Below are positions 9,409 through 19,803 of a stretch of 64,000 bases of DNA, one piece after another. Within the stretch, counting starts at the first letter, position 1. Every line of letters begins with the position of its first letter. Position numbers and translations under genes: made by a program. Origin of the DNA: Corynebacterium deserti GIMN1.010. Its GTDB lineage: Bacteria; Actinomycetota; Actinomycetes; Mycobacteriales; Mycobacteriaceae. The notes under the pieces are model-generated. The model saw only the letters and a program-made list of their open reading frames with translations. It did no database searches and had not been told where the DNA came from. The stretch lies in contig NZ_CP009220.1 of assembly GCF_001277995.1 (NCBI RefSeq), positions 1,736,001 through 1,800,000 on the forward strand, read 5' to 3'.

Positions 9409-10930
9409 AACCCCGCTCGCAGACATCGCACCGGAACTTAAAAACCTCTTCCGCCGCATCGGCTACACCACCACAGGCATCAACAATGCGCTCGGCCCGG
9501 AGTTCACCCAGGCCATGCATGCCGGTCAGCCGGCGGCGGTTCGCTTTCACCTCGACTCGCTGCCAGACAGCGACCTGAACTTCGCCCTGCGGGCGCTGGT
9601 GCTGCGCGAGGAGGTGCGCGTCGATAAGCTTGCGGGGTTGCTGGGCGACAAGGCGCTAAAAACGCTTGTCGACGCCTCCTTGGTGGCTCTCCACGATGAT
9701 GTCGTCCGCGTACTCATTGATATTCGTCCGCAATTGATTGCTGGTCGTCAGCAGTGGGTGTTCTCAGATGCTGATGCGTCGATGACTCAGCATCTGCCCG
9801 GCCCTGATCACGTGTTGGGGGTGGGTGCTGCGAGTTTGTCATTGTTGCAGGCAACTCCTGCAACACCAACCGGTTCTGTCTTGGACTTGGGTACTGGTTC
9901 TGGCATTCAGGTGTTGGGCCAGGCAGGAATCGCAAAATCCATTACCGCAACCGACGTACATCCGCGTGCGTTGGACTTTGCTGAGGCTACGCTGGCGGGC
10001 TCTGATATTCCGGCTGAACTGCTTCAAGGCAGCTGGTTTGAGCCTGTTGCTGGCCGCACATTTGACCGTATTATTGCCAATCCGCCGTTTGTGGTGGGTC
10101 CACCGGAAATTGGGCATGTTTACCGCGATTCCGGCATGGACCTCGACGGCGCGACCGCACTTGTTGTGAAGGAAGCCTGCACACATCTTAATCCTGGTGG
10201 CAGTGCACACCTGCTAGGTGCGTGGGTACACAGCAAGGATCAATCCTGGCAACAGCGTGTTGCCGAATGGATTCCCGACACCGGTTACGTCGCGTGGATC
10301 ATCGAACGCGACGCCGTTAACCCAGCTCAGTACGTGGGCACGTGGCTTAAAGATGAATCCCTTGATCTACGCAGCTCGGAGGCAGCAGAGCGCACCACCG
10401 CGTGGCTTCGTCACTTCGACAACGCCAACGTCACCGGTGTGGGCTTTGGATTTATCGCTATCCAACGTCTTGGCGACGATGAAGCAGACGCCAAATCCGA
10501 CATTCTCGCTGAATCCATGACGCAATACTTCGAGGACCCGTTGGGACCTGAGGTTGAAGAATACTTCGCCCGCAATGCCTGGCTGAGGGAACAAACCCGC
10601 GACACAATTTTAAGCGCTCGGTACAAAGTCCGTCCCGGGCTTGCTCGAGAAGAAGTCAGCCTCGCCGATGCCGAAGAAGGAATGGGCTTTAGCCCCGTTG
10701 CGCTCCGACTCACCCGCACTGACGGACCTCGCTGGTCCCACGATGTTGACTCCCACGTAGCCGCTATCGTTGCAGGTCTCAACCCCGACGGTCTCCCCTT
10801 CGAGGAGATCCTGGAGATGTACGCCATGTCCCAGGGGCTGGACGGCCAAGACCTACACAATGGCGCGATCGCTGCTGTTGTTGATCTCATTCGCCATGGG
10901 CTCGTTCTGCCTGCCGAGTTGGTGTCATGA
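9395..10930 (+). CDS. Class I SAM-dependent methyltransferase with N-terminal DUF7059-type domain
   Basis: A 511-residue protein. Residues 1-130 form an accessory helical domain. The methyltransferase core has the SAM site [13 protein letters not shown] (about 152-164) and [11 protein letters not shown] (about 212). NPPF motifs occur in N-methyltransferases acting on rRNA bases or on the amide of glutamine, in the RsmC and PrmC relatives. A 200-residue C-terminal region is actinobacterial. The ATG at 9395 with AAGG upstream overlaps the DUF3099 gene by 14 bp. It is followed by dtd with an ATGA overlap, which suggests a translation-related operon. The substrate is not known. Confidence 0.82.
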   Translation: MAPTRTPLADIAPELKNLFRRIGYTTTGINNALGPEFTQAMHAGQPAAVRFHLDSLPDSDLNFALRALVLREEVRVDKLAGLLGDKALKTLVDASLVALHDDVVRVLIDIRPQLIAGRQQWVFSDADASMTQHLPGPDHVLGVGAASLSLLQATPATPTGSVLDLGTGSGIQVLGQAGIAKSITATDVHPRALDFAEATLAGSDIPAELLQGSWFEPVAGRTFDRIIANPPFVVGPPEIGHVYRDSGMDLDGATALVVKEACTHLNPGGSAHLLGAWVHSKDQSWQQRVAEWIPDTGYVAWIIERDAVNPAQYVGTWLKDESLDLRSSEAAERTTAWLRHFDNANVTGVGFGFIAIQRLGDDEADAKSDILAESMTQYFEDPLGPEVEEYFARNAWLREQTRDTILSARYKVRPGLAREEVSLADAEEGMGFSPVALRLTRTDGPRWSHDVDSHVAAIVAGLNPDGLPFEEILEMYAMSQGLDGQDLHNGAIAAVVDLIRHGLVLPAELVS

Positions 10931-11361
10931 AAGCCGTATTAACTCGCGTGAGCTCAGCAAGTGTCACCGTTAATGATGAGGTTGTCGGCTCCATCGATTG
11001 CCCAGACACTGGTGGCATTTTGGCGCTGGTGGGTGTCGGTGTTGCCGATACGGATGATGCGTGGGAAACCATGGTTCGAAAAATTGCTGAGCTCCGCATC
11101 TTGGACGGCGAACGATCCGTCTCCGACGTGGGTGCTCCAGTGCTGCTTGTTAGCCAATTCACCCTGCATGGTCGCACCGCAAAAGGTCGCCGTCCGTCGT
11201 GGTCCGATGCAGCCCCAGGTGATGTCGCCGAACCCATCATGAACAAAATTGCTCACGGATTACGCCAACGCGGAATCGACGTTTCCGAAGGCCGATTCGG
11301 CGCCATGATGAAGGTCACATCCGTGAATGAGGGTCCATTTACCGTTCTCGTCGAATGCTAA
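10927..11361 (+). CDS. dtd: D-aminoacyl-tRNA deacylase
   Basis: A 144-residue homodimeric editing enzyme that hydrolyses D-amino acids from mischarged tRNA. The catalytic-site motif SQFTLHG is present (family SQFTLY/L-G). The second cross-subunit motif, usually GPVT, reads NEGPFT here, a Phe-for-Val change within the proline loop that should keep the Gly-Pro. Length is normal. The start ATG overlaps the methyltransferase stop (ATGA). Confidence 0.93.
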   Translation: MKAVLTRVSSASVTVNDEVVGSIDCPDTGGILALVGVGVADTDDAWETMVRKIAELRILDGERSVSDVGAPVLLVSQFTLHGRTAKGRRPSWSDAAPGDVAEPIMNKIAHGLRQRGIDVSEGRFGAMMKVTSVNEGPFTVLVEC

Positions 11362-11426
11362 CAAGTAAAGCGAGAATGCTTTGCTCGCCCCAATGTGGGG
11401 GTGTAAAGATCTCCACAAAAATGGTT

Positions 11427-11456
11427 GGGAACTTTTTTCACAACCAACCCGTTGAA
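11427..11456 (+). promoter_or_regulatory. SigH-type promoter of sigB
   Basis: GGGAAC (11427-11432) and GTTGAA (11451-11456) separated by 18 bp fit the GGAA-N18/20-GTT pattern of ECF sigma factor SigH in corynebacteria and mycobacteria. It lies 32 bp before the sigB start. This places sigB under heat and thiol-stress control. Confidence 0.75.
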
Positions 11457-11487
11457 CCTTCTGAACCGCGAAATTAGGAGGCCAGTT

Positions 11488-12483
11488 ATGACAGCACCGT
11501 CCACGCAGGATCTCGCAGCGACTGATCGTGAGGTAGATCCCGGCAGCAGAAGGGGCCAAACCAACGATAATCCCTCGCAGGACCTTGTTCGCGTTTACCT
11601 CAACGGCATCGGCAAGACCGCCCTGTTGACCGCAGAGGACGAAGTTGAGCTCGCACAGACTATTGAAGTTGGCCTATATGCAGAGCACCTTCTGAAAAAC
11701 TCCGAGGAACCACTCACCCGCGCCATGAAGCGCGACCTTAAAGTATTGGTGAAGGACGGTAAGAAAGCCCGTTCCCACCTTCTTGAAGCCAACCTCCGCC
11801 TCGTTGTATCCCTGGCAAAGCGCTACACCGGCCGTGGCATGCCACTGCTGGACCTCATCCAGGAAGGCAACCTAGGACTGATCCGCGCCATGGAGAAGTT
11901 TGATTACTCCAAGGGCTTTAAGTTCTCCACCTACGCAACCTGGTGGATCCGCCAGGCCATTACCCGTGGCATGGCTGATCAGTCCCGCACGATCCGCCTC
12001 CCAGTCCACCTCGTGGAGCAGGTAAACAAGCTCTCCCGCATCAAACGTGAGATGTACCAGCACTTAGGCCGCGAAGCCACCAACGAGGAGCTCGCTGAAG
12101 AATCCGGCATTGAAGAGTCCAAGATCGAGATGCTGCTTCGTCAATCTCGTGACCCCGTAAGTCTGGACATGCCAGTTGGTGCCGACGAGGAAGCACCACT
12201 GGGTGACTTCATCGAAGATTCCGAAGCCACCGACGCCGAGTCCGCTGTGGTCGCCTCCATGCGTCACTCCGACATCCGCTCCGTCCTCAACACCCTGGAG
12301 CCACGCGAGCAAGATGTCATTCGCCTGCGCTACGGCCTCGACGACGGTGTGCCACGCACCTTGGATCAGATCGGACGCCGCTTTGGCCTCTCCCGCGAAC
12401 GCGTCCGCCAGATCGAGCGCGAAGTGATGAGCAAGCTTCGCGACGGCGAACGTGCTTCACGTCTCCGCGAATACGCACAGTAA
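11488..12483 (+). CDS. sigB: Non-essential group 2 sigma factor SigB
   Basis: A 331-residue SigA-like sigma factor used in transition phase, low oxygen and stress. It lacks the SigA N-terminal tail; region 1.2 begins [17 protein letters not shown] at about residue 32, region 2 has [19 protein letters not shown], and region 4 ends with [18 protein letters not shown] ends seven bases before the ATG at 11488, which excludes the longer reading. It sits upstream of dtxR, an order conserved in corynebacteria and mycobacteria. Confidence 0.97.
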   Translation: MTAPSTQDLAATDREVDPGSRRGQTNDNPSQDLVRVYLNGIGKTALLTAEDEVELAQTIEVGLYAEHLLKNSEEPLTRAMKRDLKVLVKDGKKARSHLLEANLRLVVSLAKRYTGRGMPLLDLIQEGNLGLIRAMEKFDYSKGFKFSTYATWWIRQAITRGMADQSRTIRLPVHLVEQVNKLSRIKREMYQHLGREATNEELAEESGIEESKIEMLLRQSRDPVSLDMPVGADEEAPLGDFIEDSEATDAESAVVASMRHSDIRSVLNTLEPREQDVIRLRYGLDDGVPRTLDQIGRRFGLSRERVRQIEREVMSKLRDGERASRLREYAQ

Positions 12484-12503
12484 TCGTCTTTTTGCTGTTC
12501 AGA

Positions 12504-12541
12504 GCCGGGAATCTTTTCAGATCCCCGGCGTTTTCGTTTGC
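12504..12541 (+). terminator. sigB terminator
   Basis: A 10-bp stem with one A/C mismatch (12504-12513 with 12520-12529), then GTTTTCGTTT. Confidence 0.85.
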
Positions 12542-12659
12542 GTATGACTTTGCGTATGACGCCGTTGTGGCTTGTAAACTGCGTGGCATCGAGTCGGATC
12601 AGGAAACTTTAACTATTATTCGCTAGACTTTGATACGTTCAGCTGAAGTTACACACGAG

Positions 12660-12685
12660 TTTTCTATTCACCTTTTCTATTCACC
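12660..12685 (+). repeat. Tandem 13-bp direct repeat upstream of dtxR
   Basis: TTTTCTATTCACC occurs twice without a gap (12660-12672 and 12673-12685), about 200 bp before the dtxR start. The rest of the 400-bp sigB-dtxR spacer shows the sigB terminator and no gene. Confidence 0.8.
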
Positions 12686-12883
12686 CGCAATCAACTTCCT
12701 CATGTCCCCTGGGCAATATCGGTAGACTGATTGCACAACGTTCAGGTTGTCACTAACTCTCGTGCAATTCTTCTCTGCGGTAGTGTGCAAACCGCGTAGT
12801 TCGCTTCTACAACGTCCTACACCGTGCGCTCCTGCTGACAGCGGTAACAATTGAGTTTGGATTAACAAGGAAGGCAGTCTCCT

Positions 12884-13594
12884 GTGAAGGATCTGGTCGA
12901 TACCACCGAAATGTATCTGCGTACTATTTACGAGCTGGAAGAAGAAGGAATCATTCCCTTGCGTGCTCGTATCGCAGAGCGCCTCGAACAGTCCGGCCCA
13001 ACTGTTAGCCAGACTGTTGCACGAATGGAGCGCGACGGACTCGTGCACGTCAGCCCAGACCGCAGCCTCGAAATGACCCCCGAAGGCCGCTCCCTAGCTA
13101 TCGCCGTGATGCGTAAGCACCGCCTGGCAGAACGCCTGCTTACTGACATTATCGGTTTGGACATCCACAAAGTCCACGACGAAGCGTGTCGCTGGGAGCA
13201 CGTCATGAGTGACGAAGTCGAGCGTCGCCTCGTTGAGGTCCTTGACAACGTCAACCGCTCCCCTTTCGGCAACCCCATCCCAGGTCTGTCTGACATTGGA
13301 TTCGATCAGGAAATTGAGCCAGATTCCGGTGTCCGCGCCATCGACCTGCCTCAGGGCCAGCAGCTGAAGGCTCGTATTGTTCAGCTCAATGAGATCCTTC
13401 AGGTTGATCATGAACAGTTCCAGGCGCTGAGCTCTGCCGGCGTGGAAATCGGCACCGTCGTTGATGTTATCAACGAGCAAGGTCGCGTCACTATCAGCCA
13501 CAATGGCACCAGCGTGGAGCTGATCGACGACCTCGCTCACGCCGTCCGCGTCGAAAAGGTTGTCGAAAAGGTTGTCGAAAAGGTTGAGGGCTAA
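12884..13594 (+). CDS. dtxR: Iron-dependent transcriptional regulator DtxR
   Basis: A 236-residue Fe2+-dependent repressor that controls iron uptake, heme and siderophore genes. The N-terminal winged helix-turn-helix covers [27 protein letters not shown]. The dimerisation and metal domain carries [11 protein letters not shown], the [16 protein letters not shown] metal site (Cys at about 102) and FGNPIPG. An SH3-like domain ends with [13 protein letters not shown]. The tail contains three exact 12-bp repeats (13550-13585) encoding VEKV units. The start GTG at 12884 has AAGGAAGG nine bases upstream. galE follows after 5 bp, so both are co-transcribed. Confidence 0.96.
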   Translation: MKDLVDTTEMYLRTIYELEEEGIIPLRARIAERLEQSGPTVSQTVARMERDGLVHVSPDRSLEMTPEGRSLAIAVMRKHRLAERLLTDIIGLDIHKVHDEACRWEHVMSDEVERRLVEVLDNVNRSPFGNPIPGLSDIGFDQEIEPDSGVRAIDLPQGQQLKARIVQLNEILQVDHEQFQALSSAGVEIGTVVDVINEQGRVTISHNGTSVELIDDLAHAVRVEKVVEKVVEKVEG

Positions 13595-13599
13595 ACCGG

Positions 13600-14589
13600 A
13601 TGAAGTTACTTGTCACCGGCGGAGCAGGATACGTCGGCAGTGTTGCAGCTGCCGTCTTGGTAGAACGTGGCCACGACGTCACGATCGTTGACAACTTCAC
13701 CACCGGAAACCGCGAAGCTGTTCCCGAAGGGGCAACTCTGGTGGAAGGCGATGTCTTAGATGTTGTCGACCAGGTGCTGTCCGAAGGTGACTTTGAGGGT
13801 GTCGTCCACTTGGCAGCTCGCTCTCTTGTGGGCGAATCTGTAGAAAAGCCGGATGAATACTGGCATGACAACGTGGTCACTGCGCTGACGCTCCTTGACG
13901 CCATGCGAGCACACGGCGTGAACAACTTGGTGTTTTCTTCCACCGCCGCCACCTACGGTGAACCTGAGATTGTCCCCATTACCGAGGACATGCCCACCCA
14001 ACCCACCAATGCCTATGGCGCAACCAAATTAGCTATCGACTACGCCATTACCTCCTATGCCACAGCATTTGGTTTGGGAGCTACCAGCCTGCGGTACTTC
14101 AATGTCGCTGGCGCATACGGAAACATTGGCGAAAACCGCGAGGTGGAAACCCACCTCATCCCACTGGTGTTGCAGGTTGCTACCGGTCACCGCGAGAAGA
14201 TCTTTATGTTCGGCGACGACTGGCCTACCCCAGATGGCACCGCTGTTCGCGACTACATCCACATCTTGGATCTCGCACAGGCTCATGTCCTTGCACTTGA
14301 ATCCAACACCCCAGGTGAGCACCGCATCTTTAACTTGGGTTCAGGCGATGGTTATAGCGTGAAAGAAGTTGTCCAAATGTGCCGCGACGTCACTAGACAC
14401 CCCATCCCCGCCGAGGTTGCACCCCGGCGCGCTGGCGACCCTGCCACCCTCATCGCATCTTCTGAGAAGGCGAAAAAGGAACTGGGCTGGTCACCAGAGC
14501 ACACCGATCTACGCACCATCGTGGAGGATGCGTGGGCGTTTACCTCTCAATTGGGCGATCGTGCCCACGTGGCGAAGAAGAACACGTAG
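13600..14589 (+). CDS. galE: UDP-glucose 4-epimerase
   Basis: A 329-residue short-chain dehydrogenase/reductase enzyme interconverting UDP-glucose and UDP-galactose. The latter supplies the arabinogalactan of the cell wall. The NAD site GGAGYVGS is at residue 7-14 and the catalytic Tyr-Lys pair lies in NAYGATKLA, with FSSTAATYG providing the Ser/Thr. It follows dtxR by 5 bp, an order known in Corynebacterium and mycobacteria. Confidence 0.94.
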   Translation: MKLLVTGGAGYVGSVAAAVLVERGHDVTIVDNFTTGNREAVPEGATLVEGDVLDVVDQVLSEGDFEGVVHLAARSLVGESVEKPDEYWHDNVVTALTLLDAMRAHGVNNLVFSSTAATYGEPEIVPITEDMPTQPTNAYGATKLAIDYAITSYATAFGLGATSLRYFNVAGAYGNIGENREVETHLIPLVLQVATGHREKIFMFGDDWPTPDGTAVRDYIHILDLAQAHVLALESNTPGEHRIFNLGSGDGYSVKEVVQMCRDVTRHPIPAEVAPRRAGDPATLIASSEKAKKELGWSPEHTDLRTIVEDAWAFTSQLGDRAHVAKKNT

Positions 14590-14603
14590 TCCACTTCTTT
14601 TCA

Positions 14604-14641
14604 CCCTGACTGTCCTATTTTCTCCGGCAGCCAGGGTTTTC
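14604..14641 (+). terminator. galE terminator
   Basis: CCCTGACTG (14604-14612) pairs with CAGCCAGGG (14628-14636) with one mismatch, followed by TTTTCTTC. The hairpin overlaps the 3' end of the converging DUF4192 gene. Confidence 0.8.
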
Positions 14642-15766
14642 TTCGTCTTTATGGAGGTACTCATACCTGAGTTGCTCATTTCCTCGAAGACAGGCATCGA
14701 CGATTCTTTTAGTTTGGCCAACGAGGAGGCCGTCACGGATAAGCAGGCTCAAATTGTGTTCTGGGTTTGCATCAATAGACGATTGGACCGCAGGTACCGC
14801 TTTCATCGCAAGATCGAGGTTGATTAAGGATAGGGCGTAGAGACAAATCGCGTTCGAGCGGATACCCCCACTAAAGGTGCGGGCGGTGGCCAACAGCAGC
14901 AACGCTGCCGGGCGGGCATGCTCGACGCAAAGGTGCAGTACCGCGTCGCGAAGCACGCTTTCGCTGAAGTAGGTGGCGGTTTGTTCCAGGATTGCGGTGT
15001 TGAGGAGCAGAGCATCAAGGTGATCAGCGTGGGTGCTTGGATCTAGGTAGGTTGCTTCCACTGTGCGAAGTAGCGTCTCAAAATCATCAATGGCCTGTTG
15101 GAATGTGGTACTGGTGTGGTCTTTGTGAATGGCAGTTGTCAGCTTTGTGGCATTTTTTGCCGCCGTCTTGGCCAGTGCAGTGGCTTTGGCGGTGGTGATG
15201 TGTGGGTTTGGTGTATCGGTCACGGCGAGAGCTTCTTTCCTGTTGACTTCGGGGAGGTGTCCTTCTTGGAGCATCTTCTGGGTGGCTGCTGCTGAGGTAA
15301 TCGGGGGAATTCGGCCAAATTCCCAGTCTGTCTCCCCGGCGCTGTGCTGTTCGCACAGGAAGATCTCGGGTCCGAAGCACAGATAGTAGGGTTCCCCGCT
15401 AGTGATTTCCTTGGCATACCAACAGGCAGCAATGTTTAGCAGGCCACTTTCTGAGGCGTGATACAGCTGATCGAGGGTTTCGTCGAGCTGTGCCGGTGAC
15501 AGCTGAGTAGAGACGATGAACGCAAAGATGAGTGCTGGATTGAAGTTGTCGATGGCGTGGGCGATGTCTGGAAGTTGGTGGAGATTGTCTGCGTCGAATC
15601 GGACTAATGGACCCAGGGTGACCTGCGAGTCTTCTTGGTCGGTCATGCAGGCAAGCACCACGGAGTCTGTGGGATAAAAGCCAAGGATGCCAGGGATATT
15701 GGCCAGCAATCCTCCCGGCGATTCGAGGACTGTTGTGTCTGTGTTGTTAGATGCGTTAGCTGACAT
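14615..15766 (-). CDS. DUF4192 family protein
   Basis: A 383-residue protein. After about 17 polar residues it opens with LLANIPGILGFYPTDSVVLACM, the signature of DUF4192, in which a predicted alpha/beta domain reads a nucleotide- or sugar-like ligand. The rest is mostly helical with Ala/Thr-rich repeats. No function is established; the family is restricted to Actinobacteria. The minus-strand sequence has CATACT seven bases before the ATG (15774-15779), so the mRNA may be leaderless. Confidence 0.8.
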   Translation of the reverse strand: MSANASNNTDTTVLESPGGLLANIPGILGFYPTDSVVLACMTDQEDSQVTLGPLVRFDADNLHQLPDIAHAIDNFNPALIFAFIVSTQLSPAQLDETLDQLYHASESGLLNIAACWYAKEITSGEPYYLCFGPEIFLCEQHSAGETDWEFGRIPPITSAAATQKMLQEGHLPEVNRKEALAVTDTPNPHITTAKATALAKTAAKNATKLTTAIHKDHTSTTFQQAIDDFETLLRTVEATYLDPSTHADHLDALLLNTAILEQTATYFSESVLRDAVLHLCVEHARPAALLLLATARTFSGGIRSNAICLYALSLINLDLAMKAVPAVQSSIDANPEHNLSLLIRDGLLVGQTKRIVDACLRGNEQLRYEYLHKDEENPGCRRK

Positions 15767-16130
15767 GCTGCACAGTATGCTGGGGCCACGCCTTATGGGC
15801 TAGCTGACGATGGCGGCAGATCGCTAAATCTGTGGATTGTCACGTTTTTTCACAGGGGGCATACCGCGGTGGTGGCAAACTCCCATGTAGATAAGGTTCC
15901 GCCTCTACGAAAAAAGTAGTGGTTTTTGAGGATTGAGCGTCTAAAATGAGCCGAACACTTCGACATCGATGAATTCGATCTGGTGGCTAGTTGGCAAAAT
16001 TGGGATTCTCACATGAATGTCATTTCACGGGATTAATTCGCACGACGTATACGTTGAAGTAAATAGTTGCCAGCAAGAGTTAACGAGGAGCAGCAAAAAG
16101 CTGAACTGCTGGAGTCTTTAAGGAGGAACA
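15767..16130. other. Intergenic region between DUF4192 and PAC2 genes
   Basis: No gene is seen in these 364 bp. There is TAAAAT at 15942-15947 as a possible -10 box, a 10-bp perfect palindrome ACGTATACGT at 16045-16054, and the ribosome site AAGGAGG just before the PAC2 start. Confidence 0.4.
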
Positions 16131-17102
16131 ATGTCGGATACCAACGATCGTATGTACGAACTTGAATACCCGTCTCCATCGGTGAGCGGTCATGCCCCTG
16201 GCGGCCCAACCCTTATCGTTGCACTCCAGGGATACGCGGATGCGGGTTTGGCTGTTGAAGCCAGTGCATCGCACCTCATGGCGGCTTTAGATCATCGATT
16301 GATTGCATCGTTTAACAATGATGAGCTCATTGATTACCGTTCGCGTCGGCCTATGGTGGTCATTGAGCATAACGAGGTCACCAGCATGGATGAGTTGAGC
16401 CTGGGTCTGCACGTTGTTCGCGACAATGACAACAAGCCTTTCTTGGTTTTGGCAGGTCCGGAACCTGATTTGAGGTGGGGTGACTTCAGCAATGCTGTCG
16501 CCGATCTCGTAGACAAGTTCGGTGTAGAAAACACCATCTGCCTATATGCAGCGCCGATGACTGTTCCGCACACCCGCCCTACTGCGATTACGGCGCATGG
16601 CAATTCTGCCGATCGTTTGAAAGATCAGTTCTCTTTAGATGCTCGCCTTAACATTCCTGGTTCTGCCTCACTGAAACTGGAAAAGGTGCTCATGGACAAG
16701 GGTAAGAATGTTTCCGGTTATACCGTGCATGTTCCACACTACGTTGCCGCGTCGTCCTACCCTGCAGCGACGTTGAAGCTACTGCAGGCAGTATCTGATT
16801 CCGCAGATCTCAATCTGCCATTGCTGTCTCTTGAGCGCGATGCGGATAAGGTACACCGTCAGTTGATGGAACAAACCGCGGAGTCTTCAGAGATCCAGCA
16901 AGTCGTGGGTGCTCTTGAGCAGCAATACGATGAGGAACTTGAGCGCTACCGAAGCAGGCACCCTCAGGCAGTGTTACCTGGCGAATCTGACCTGCCAAGC
17001 GGCGATGAAATTGGTGCGGAATTTGAGAAGTTCCTGGCTGATCTCGATGATGGAATCGAAGGTCCAGGGGATTCCACGTCCCCAGAGGATCCACAGGCTT
17101 AA
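16131..17102 (+). CDS. PAC2 family protein
   Basis: A 323-residue protein of the PAC2 (proteasome assembly chaperone 2-like) superfamily. It shows TLIVALQGYADAGLAVEASASHLM at the N-terminus (split as the family's first strand-helix unit), then DYRSRRPMV, LAGPEPDLRW and TVHVPHYVAAS. The last 60 residues are acidic and probably disordered. Actinobacterial members are conserved although corynebacteria have no 20S proteasome, so the role must differ from chaperoning proteasome assembly. TTTAAGGAGG precedes the ATG. A terminator closes the unit. Confidence 0.85.
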   Translation: MSDTNDRMYELEYPSPSVSGHAPGGPTLIVALQGYADAGLAVEASASHLMAALDHRLIASFNNDELIDYRSRRPMVVIEHNEVTSMDELSLGLHVVRDNDNKPFLVLAGPEPDLRWGDFSNAVADLVDKFGVENTICLYAAPMTVPHTRPTAITAHGNSADRLKDQFSLDARLNIPGSASLKLEKVLMDKGKNVSGYTVHVPHYVAASSYPAATLKLLQAVSDSADLNLPLLSLERDADKVHRQLMEQTAESSEIQQVVGALEQQYDEELERYRSRHPQAVLPGESDLPSGDEIGAEFEKFLADLDDGIEGPGDSTSPEDPQA

Positions 17103-17115
17103 AGCAAAAACCCTC

Positions 17116-17160
17116 ACCCCGGTTGTTGTATGCACAGCATTTCGCGACCGGGGTTTTTCT
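17116..17160 (+). terminator. Terminator of the PAC2 gene
   Basis: ACCCCGGT (17116-17123) pairs with ACCGGGGT (17147-17154) and is followed by TTTTTCT. Confidence 0.85.
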
Positions 17161-17262
17161 CTGTTCACACGAGGTTTTAGCAGGTATTTTGGTAAGCGTT
17201 TTAAGAGGCGTTTCTTTAGTGGGTGCACCCGGTGTCACATGGGTTAGCTACGCTTGATCACT

Positions 17263-19803
17263 GTGAACCTTTCTGAGATGCTTCCAGACCTTTCCGATGT
17301 TCCTGAAAGCCTGATGGATGAATCCATCTTCGATAGCTTTCTAAGTTGGACCCGTGAACGCGGAATCTCCCTCTACCCTGCTCAAGAAGAGGCAGCTTTA
17401 GGCATTCTTGCAGGCGATAACGTCATCTTGGCCACCCCCACTGGATCAGGTAAATCCATGGTGGCAATCGCCGCACACTTTATTGCGATGGCTCGTGGCC
17501 AGCGCAGCTTTTACACCGCGCCCATCAAAGCGTTGGTGAGTGAGAAATTCTTCGCCCTCTGCGAGATCTTCGGCGCCGAAAACGTCGGCATGATGACAGG
17601 CGATGCCACTGTTAACGGTAAAGCTCCCATTATCTGCGCCACTGCAGAGATCGTTGCCAACATTGCGCTTCGCGACGGCGCCTCGGCAGCTGTTGATCAA
17701 GTAGTGATGGATGAGTTCCACTACTACTCCGAGCCTGATCGTGGATGGGCATGGCAGGTACCGCTCCTCGAACTTCCACGTGCCCAATTCTTGCTCATGT
17801 CCGCTACCTTGGGCGACACCGAATGGTTGGAGGAAGACCTTCACAACCGCACGGGTCGCACCACCAACTTTGTCGGTGGCACCGAGCGTCCCGTACCGCT
17901 TGAGTTTTCCTATGTGTACACTCCAGTGCACGAAACCATTGAAGAGCTGCTGTCTACATCAAAAGCTCCGATTTATGTCGTGCACTTTACCCAGCGTGAC
18001 GCGATCGAACGTGCACAGGCGCTGACCTCGTTGTCAGTAACCACTGCGGAGGAAAAAGAACAGATTGCCAAAGAGATCGGCGATTTCCGATTCACCACCA
18101 CCTTCGGCAAGACACTCTCTAGGCTCTTGCGTCGCGGAATCGGTGTTCACCATGCCGGCATGTTGCCCAAGTATCGCCGTCTCGTGGAAAAGCTCTCCCA
18201 GACCGGTTTGCTCAAAGTCATTTGTGGAACTGACACCTTAGGTGTGGGCATCAACGTCCCAATCCGTACCGTCTTGTTTACCGGATTGGTAAAATTCGAT
18301 GGCTCCCGCGACCGCGTATTAAAGTCGAGGGAATTCCACCAAATCGCAGGACGCGCCGGTCGCGCAGGCTACGACACCATTGGCACAGTAGTAATCCAAG
18401 CCCCAGAGCATGAGATCGAAAACCACCGCCTCCGGGAGAAAGCTGGCCAGGATCCTAAGAAGCTGAAAAAACTGCGATTGAAAGCAACCCGACCTGGTGA
18501 AGTGACCTGGACGAAGAAGACCTATGAGCGTCTCACCACTGCTGAGCCAGAACAACTCACCAGTAATTTCAGGGTAAGCAACTCCATGCTGCTCAACGTC
18601 ATTGCTCGCCCCGGTGATGGCTACGCACATATGAAGCACCTCCTACGCACCAACCACGACACGCGAGCTAAGCAGAACAAAGACATTCTCACCTCTATTG
18701 AGCTGCTCAAAGGTTTGACCAATGCTGGAATCGTTCATAAGGTTCCAGATGGTCCTGATGAGACCGGACGAGTGTATTCATTGGTGGAAGATTTGCAGCG
18801 GGACTTTGCGCTGAACCAGCCACTGGCACCATTTGCTCTTGCGGCGTTGACGTTATTGGACAAAGAATCAGAGACCTACACCCTCGATGTGATTAGTGTC
18901 TTTGAAGCGATCCTGGAAGATCCACGCCCAATTCTTCTCGCGCAGCAAAAAGCGCAACGCGGCGAAGAAATTGAGGCACTGAAGGCAGAAGGTGTGGACT
19001 ACACCGAACGCATGGCAATCATCGAAGACGTGACCTGGCCAAAACCACTAGAAGACGAGCTGGAAAGCGCCTTCGAAACCTTCCGAAAAGGACACCCCTG
19101 GGCACTTGAATTTGATATCAAACCCAAGTCGGTTGTGCGTGACATGATTGAACACGGCATGACGTTTTCCGATCTCATCGCCACCTACGGAGTTGCACGC
19201 TCGGAAGGTGTCGCACTCCGCTACCTCACAGATGCCTGGCGTACCCTGCAACATTCTCTCCCGCAAGAAGCGAGCACGGAGGAACTAGAAGACATCGTGG
19301 TGTGGTTGGGTGAGCTCATCAAGCAAGTGGACTCCTCACTAATTGACGAGTGGGCGCAGATGGCTGATCCCGATGCACCCATCAGTAAAGAGGATCTTGA
19401 TCGTGAGCTGGCCTTTGGAGTTGAAGACCTGACGGTGCTCAGTGCCAACCGTCGTGCCTTTACCATCATGGTCCGCAATGCCATGTTCCGATTGGTCGAG
19501 CTCTTTGCCTATGAAAAAGAAGAACTGCTTGCAGAAATGACGGACTACCTGGACGATGTGCCTGACTTCGGTGAAGCTATGGACAACTACTTTGAGGAAT
19601 ACGCCGATCTAGACACAGGCCCTGCTGCGCGTGGACCGGAGTACTTCAAGGTTGAACAAACCGGCAGGATGTGGAATGTTCGACAGCTCATCAAAGATCC
19701 GGAAGGGGACAATTCCTTTGCGTTTGTTGCCACGGTTGACTTGGATGCGTCGGACGAAGCCGGAGAAGTTCGCTTTGGACGTTTGAGCATCGAACAAAAT
19801 TAA
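17263..19803 (+). CDS. DEAD/DEAH-box RNA helicase with C-terminal DUF3516 domain
   Basis: An 846-residue SF2 helicase of the Ski2-like group. Motif I is ATPTGSGKS, motif Ia APIKALVSEKF, motif II DEFH, motif III SATLGD, then the second RecA domain with GIGVHHAGMLPKYRR and QIAGRAGRAG (motif VI). The C-terminal half is the actinobacterial DUF3516 region. Probable role: RNA unwinding or decay. The start is uncertain: GTG 17263 would be leaderless, with TACGCT eight bases upstream (17249-17254); TTG 17254 and ATG 17278 are alternatives. The name helY is sometimes used for such genes, but the architecture fits the DUF3516 subgroup better. Confidence 0.85.
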   Translation: MNLSEMLPDLSDVPESLMDESIFDSFLSWTRERGISLYPAQEEAALGILAGDNVILATPTGSGKSMVAIAAHFIAMARGQRSFYTAPIKALVSEKFFALCEIFGAENVGMMTGDATVNGKAPIICATAEIVANIALRDGASAAVDQVVMDEFHYYSEPDRGWAWQVPLLELPRAQFLLMSATLGDTEWLEEDLHNRTGRTTNFVGGTERPVPLEFSYVYTPVHETIEELLSTSKAPIYVVHFTQRDAIERAQALTSLSVTTAEEKEQIAKEIGDFRFTTTFGKTLSRLLRRGIGVHHAGMLPKYRRLVEKLSQTGLLKVICGTDTLGVGINVPIRTVLFTGLVKFDGSRDRVLKSREFHQIAGRAGRAGYDTIGTVVIQAPEHEIENHRLREKAGQDPKKLKKLRLKATRPGEVTWTKKTYERLTTAEPEQLTSNFRVSNSMLLNVIARPGDGYAHMKHLLRTNHDTRAKQNKDILTSIELLKGLTNAGIVHKVPDGPDETGRVYSLVEDLQRDFALNQPLAPFALAALTLLDKESETYTLDVISVFEAILEDPRPILLAQQKAQRGEEIEALKAEGVDYTERMAIIEDVTWPKPLEDELESAFETFRKGHPWALEFDIKPKSVVRDMIEHGMTFSDLIATYGVARSEGVALRYLTDAWRTLQHSLPQEASTEELEDIVVWLGELIKQVDSSLIDEWAQMADPDAPISKEDLDRELAFGVEDLTVLSANRRAFTIMVRNAMFRLVELFAYEKEELLAEMTDYLDDVPDFGEAMDNYFEEYADLDTGPAARGPEYFKVEQTGRMWNVRQLIKDPEGDNSFAFVATVDLDASDEAGEVRFGRLSIEQN

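Noticed and set aside
17103..17253. Possible small gene in the PAC2-helicase spacer
   Set aside because: The spacer is explained by a terminator and the helicase promoter; frames are short and unsupported.
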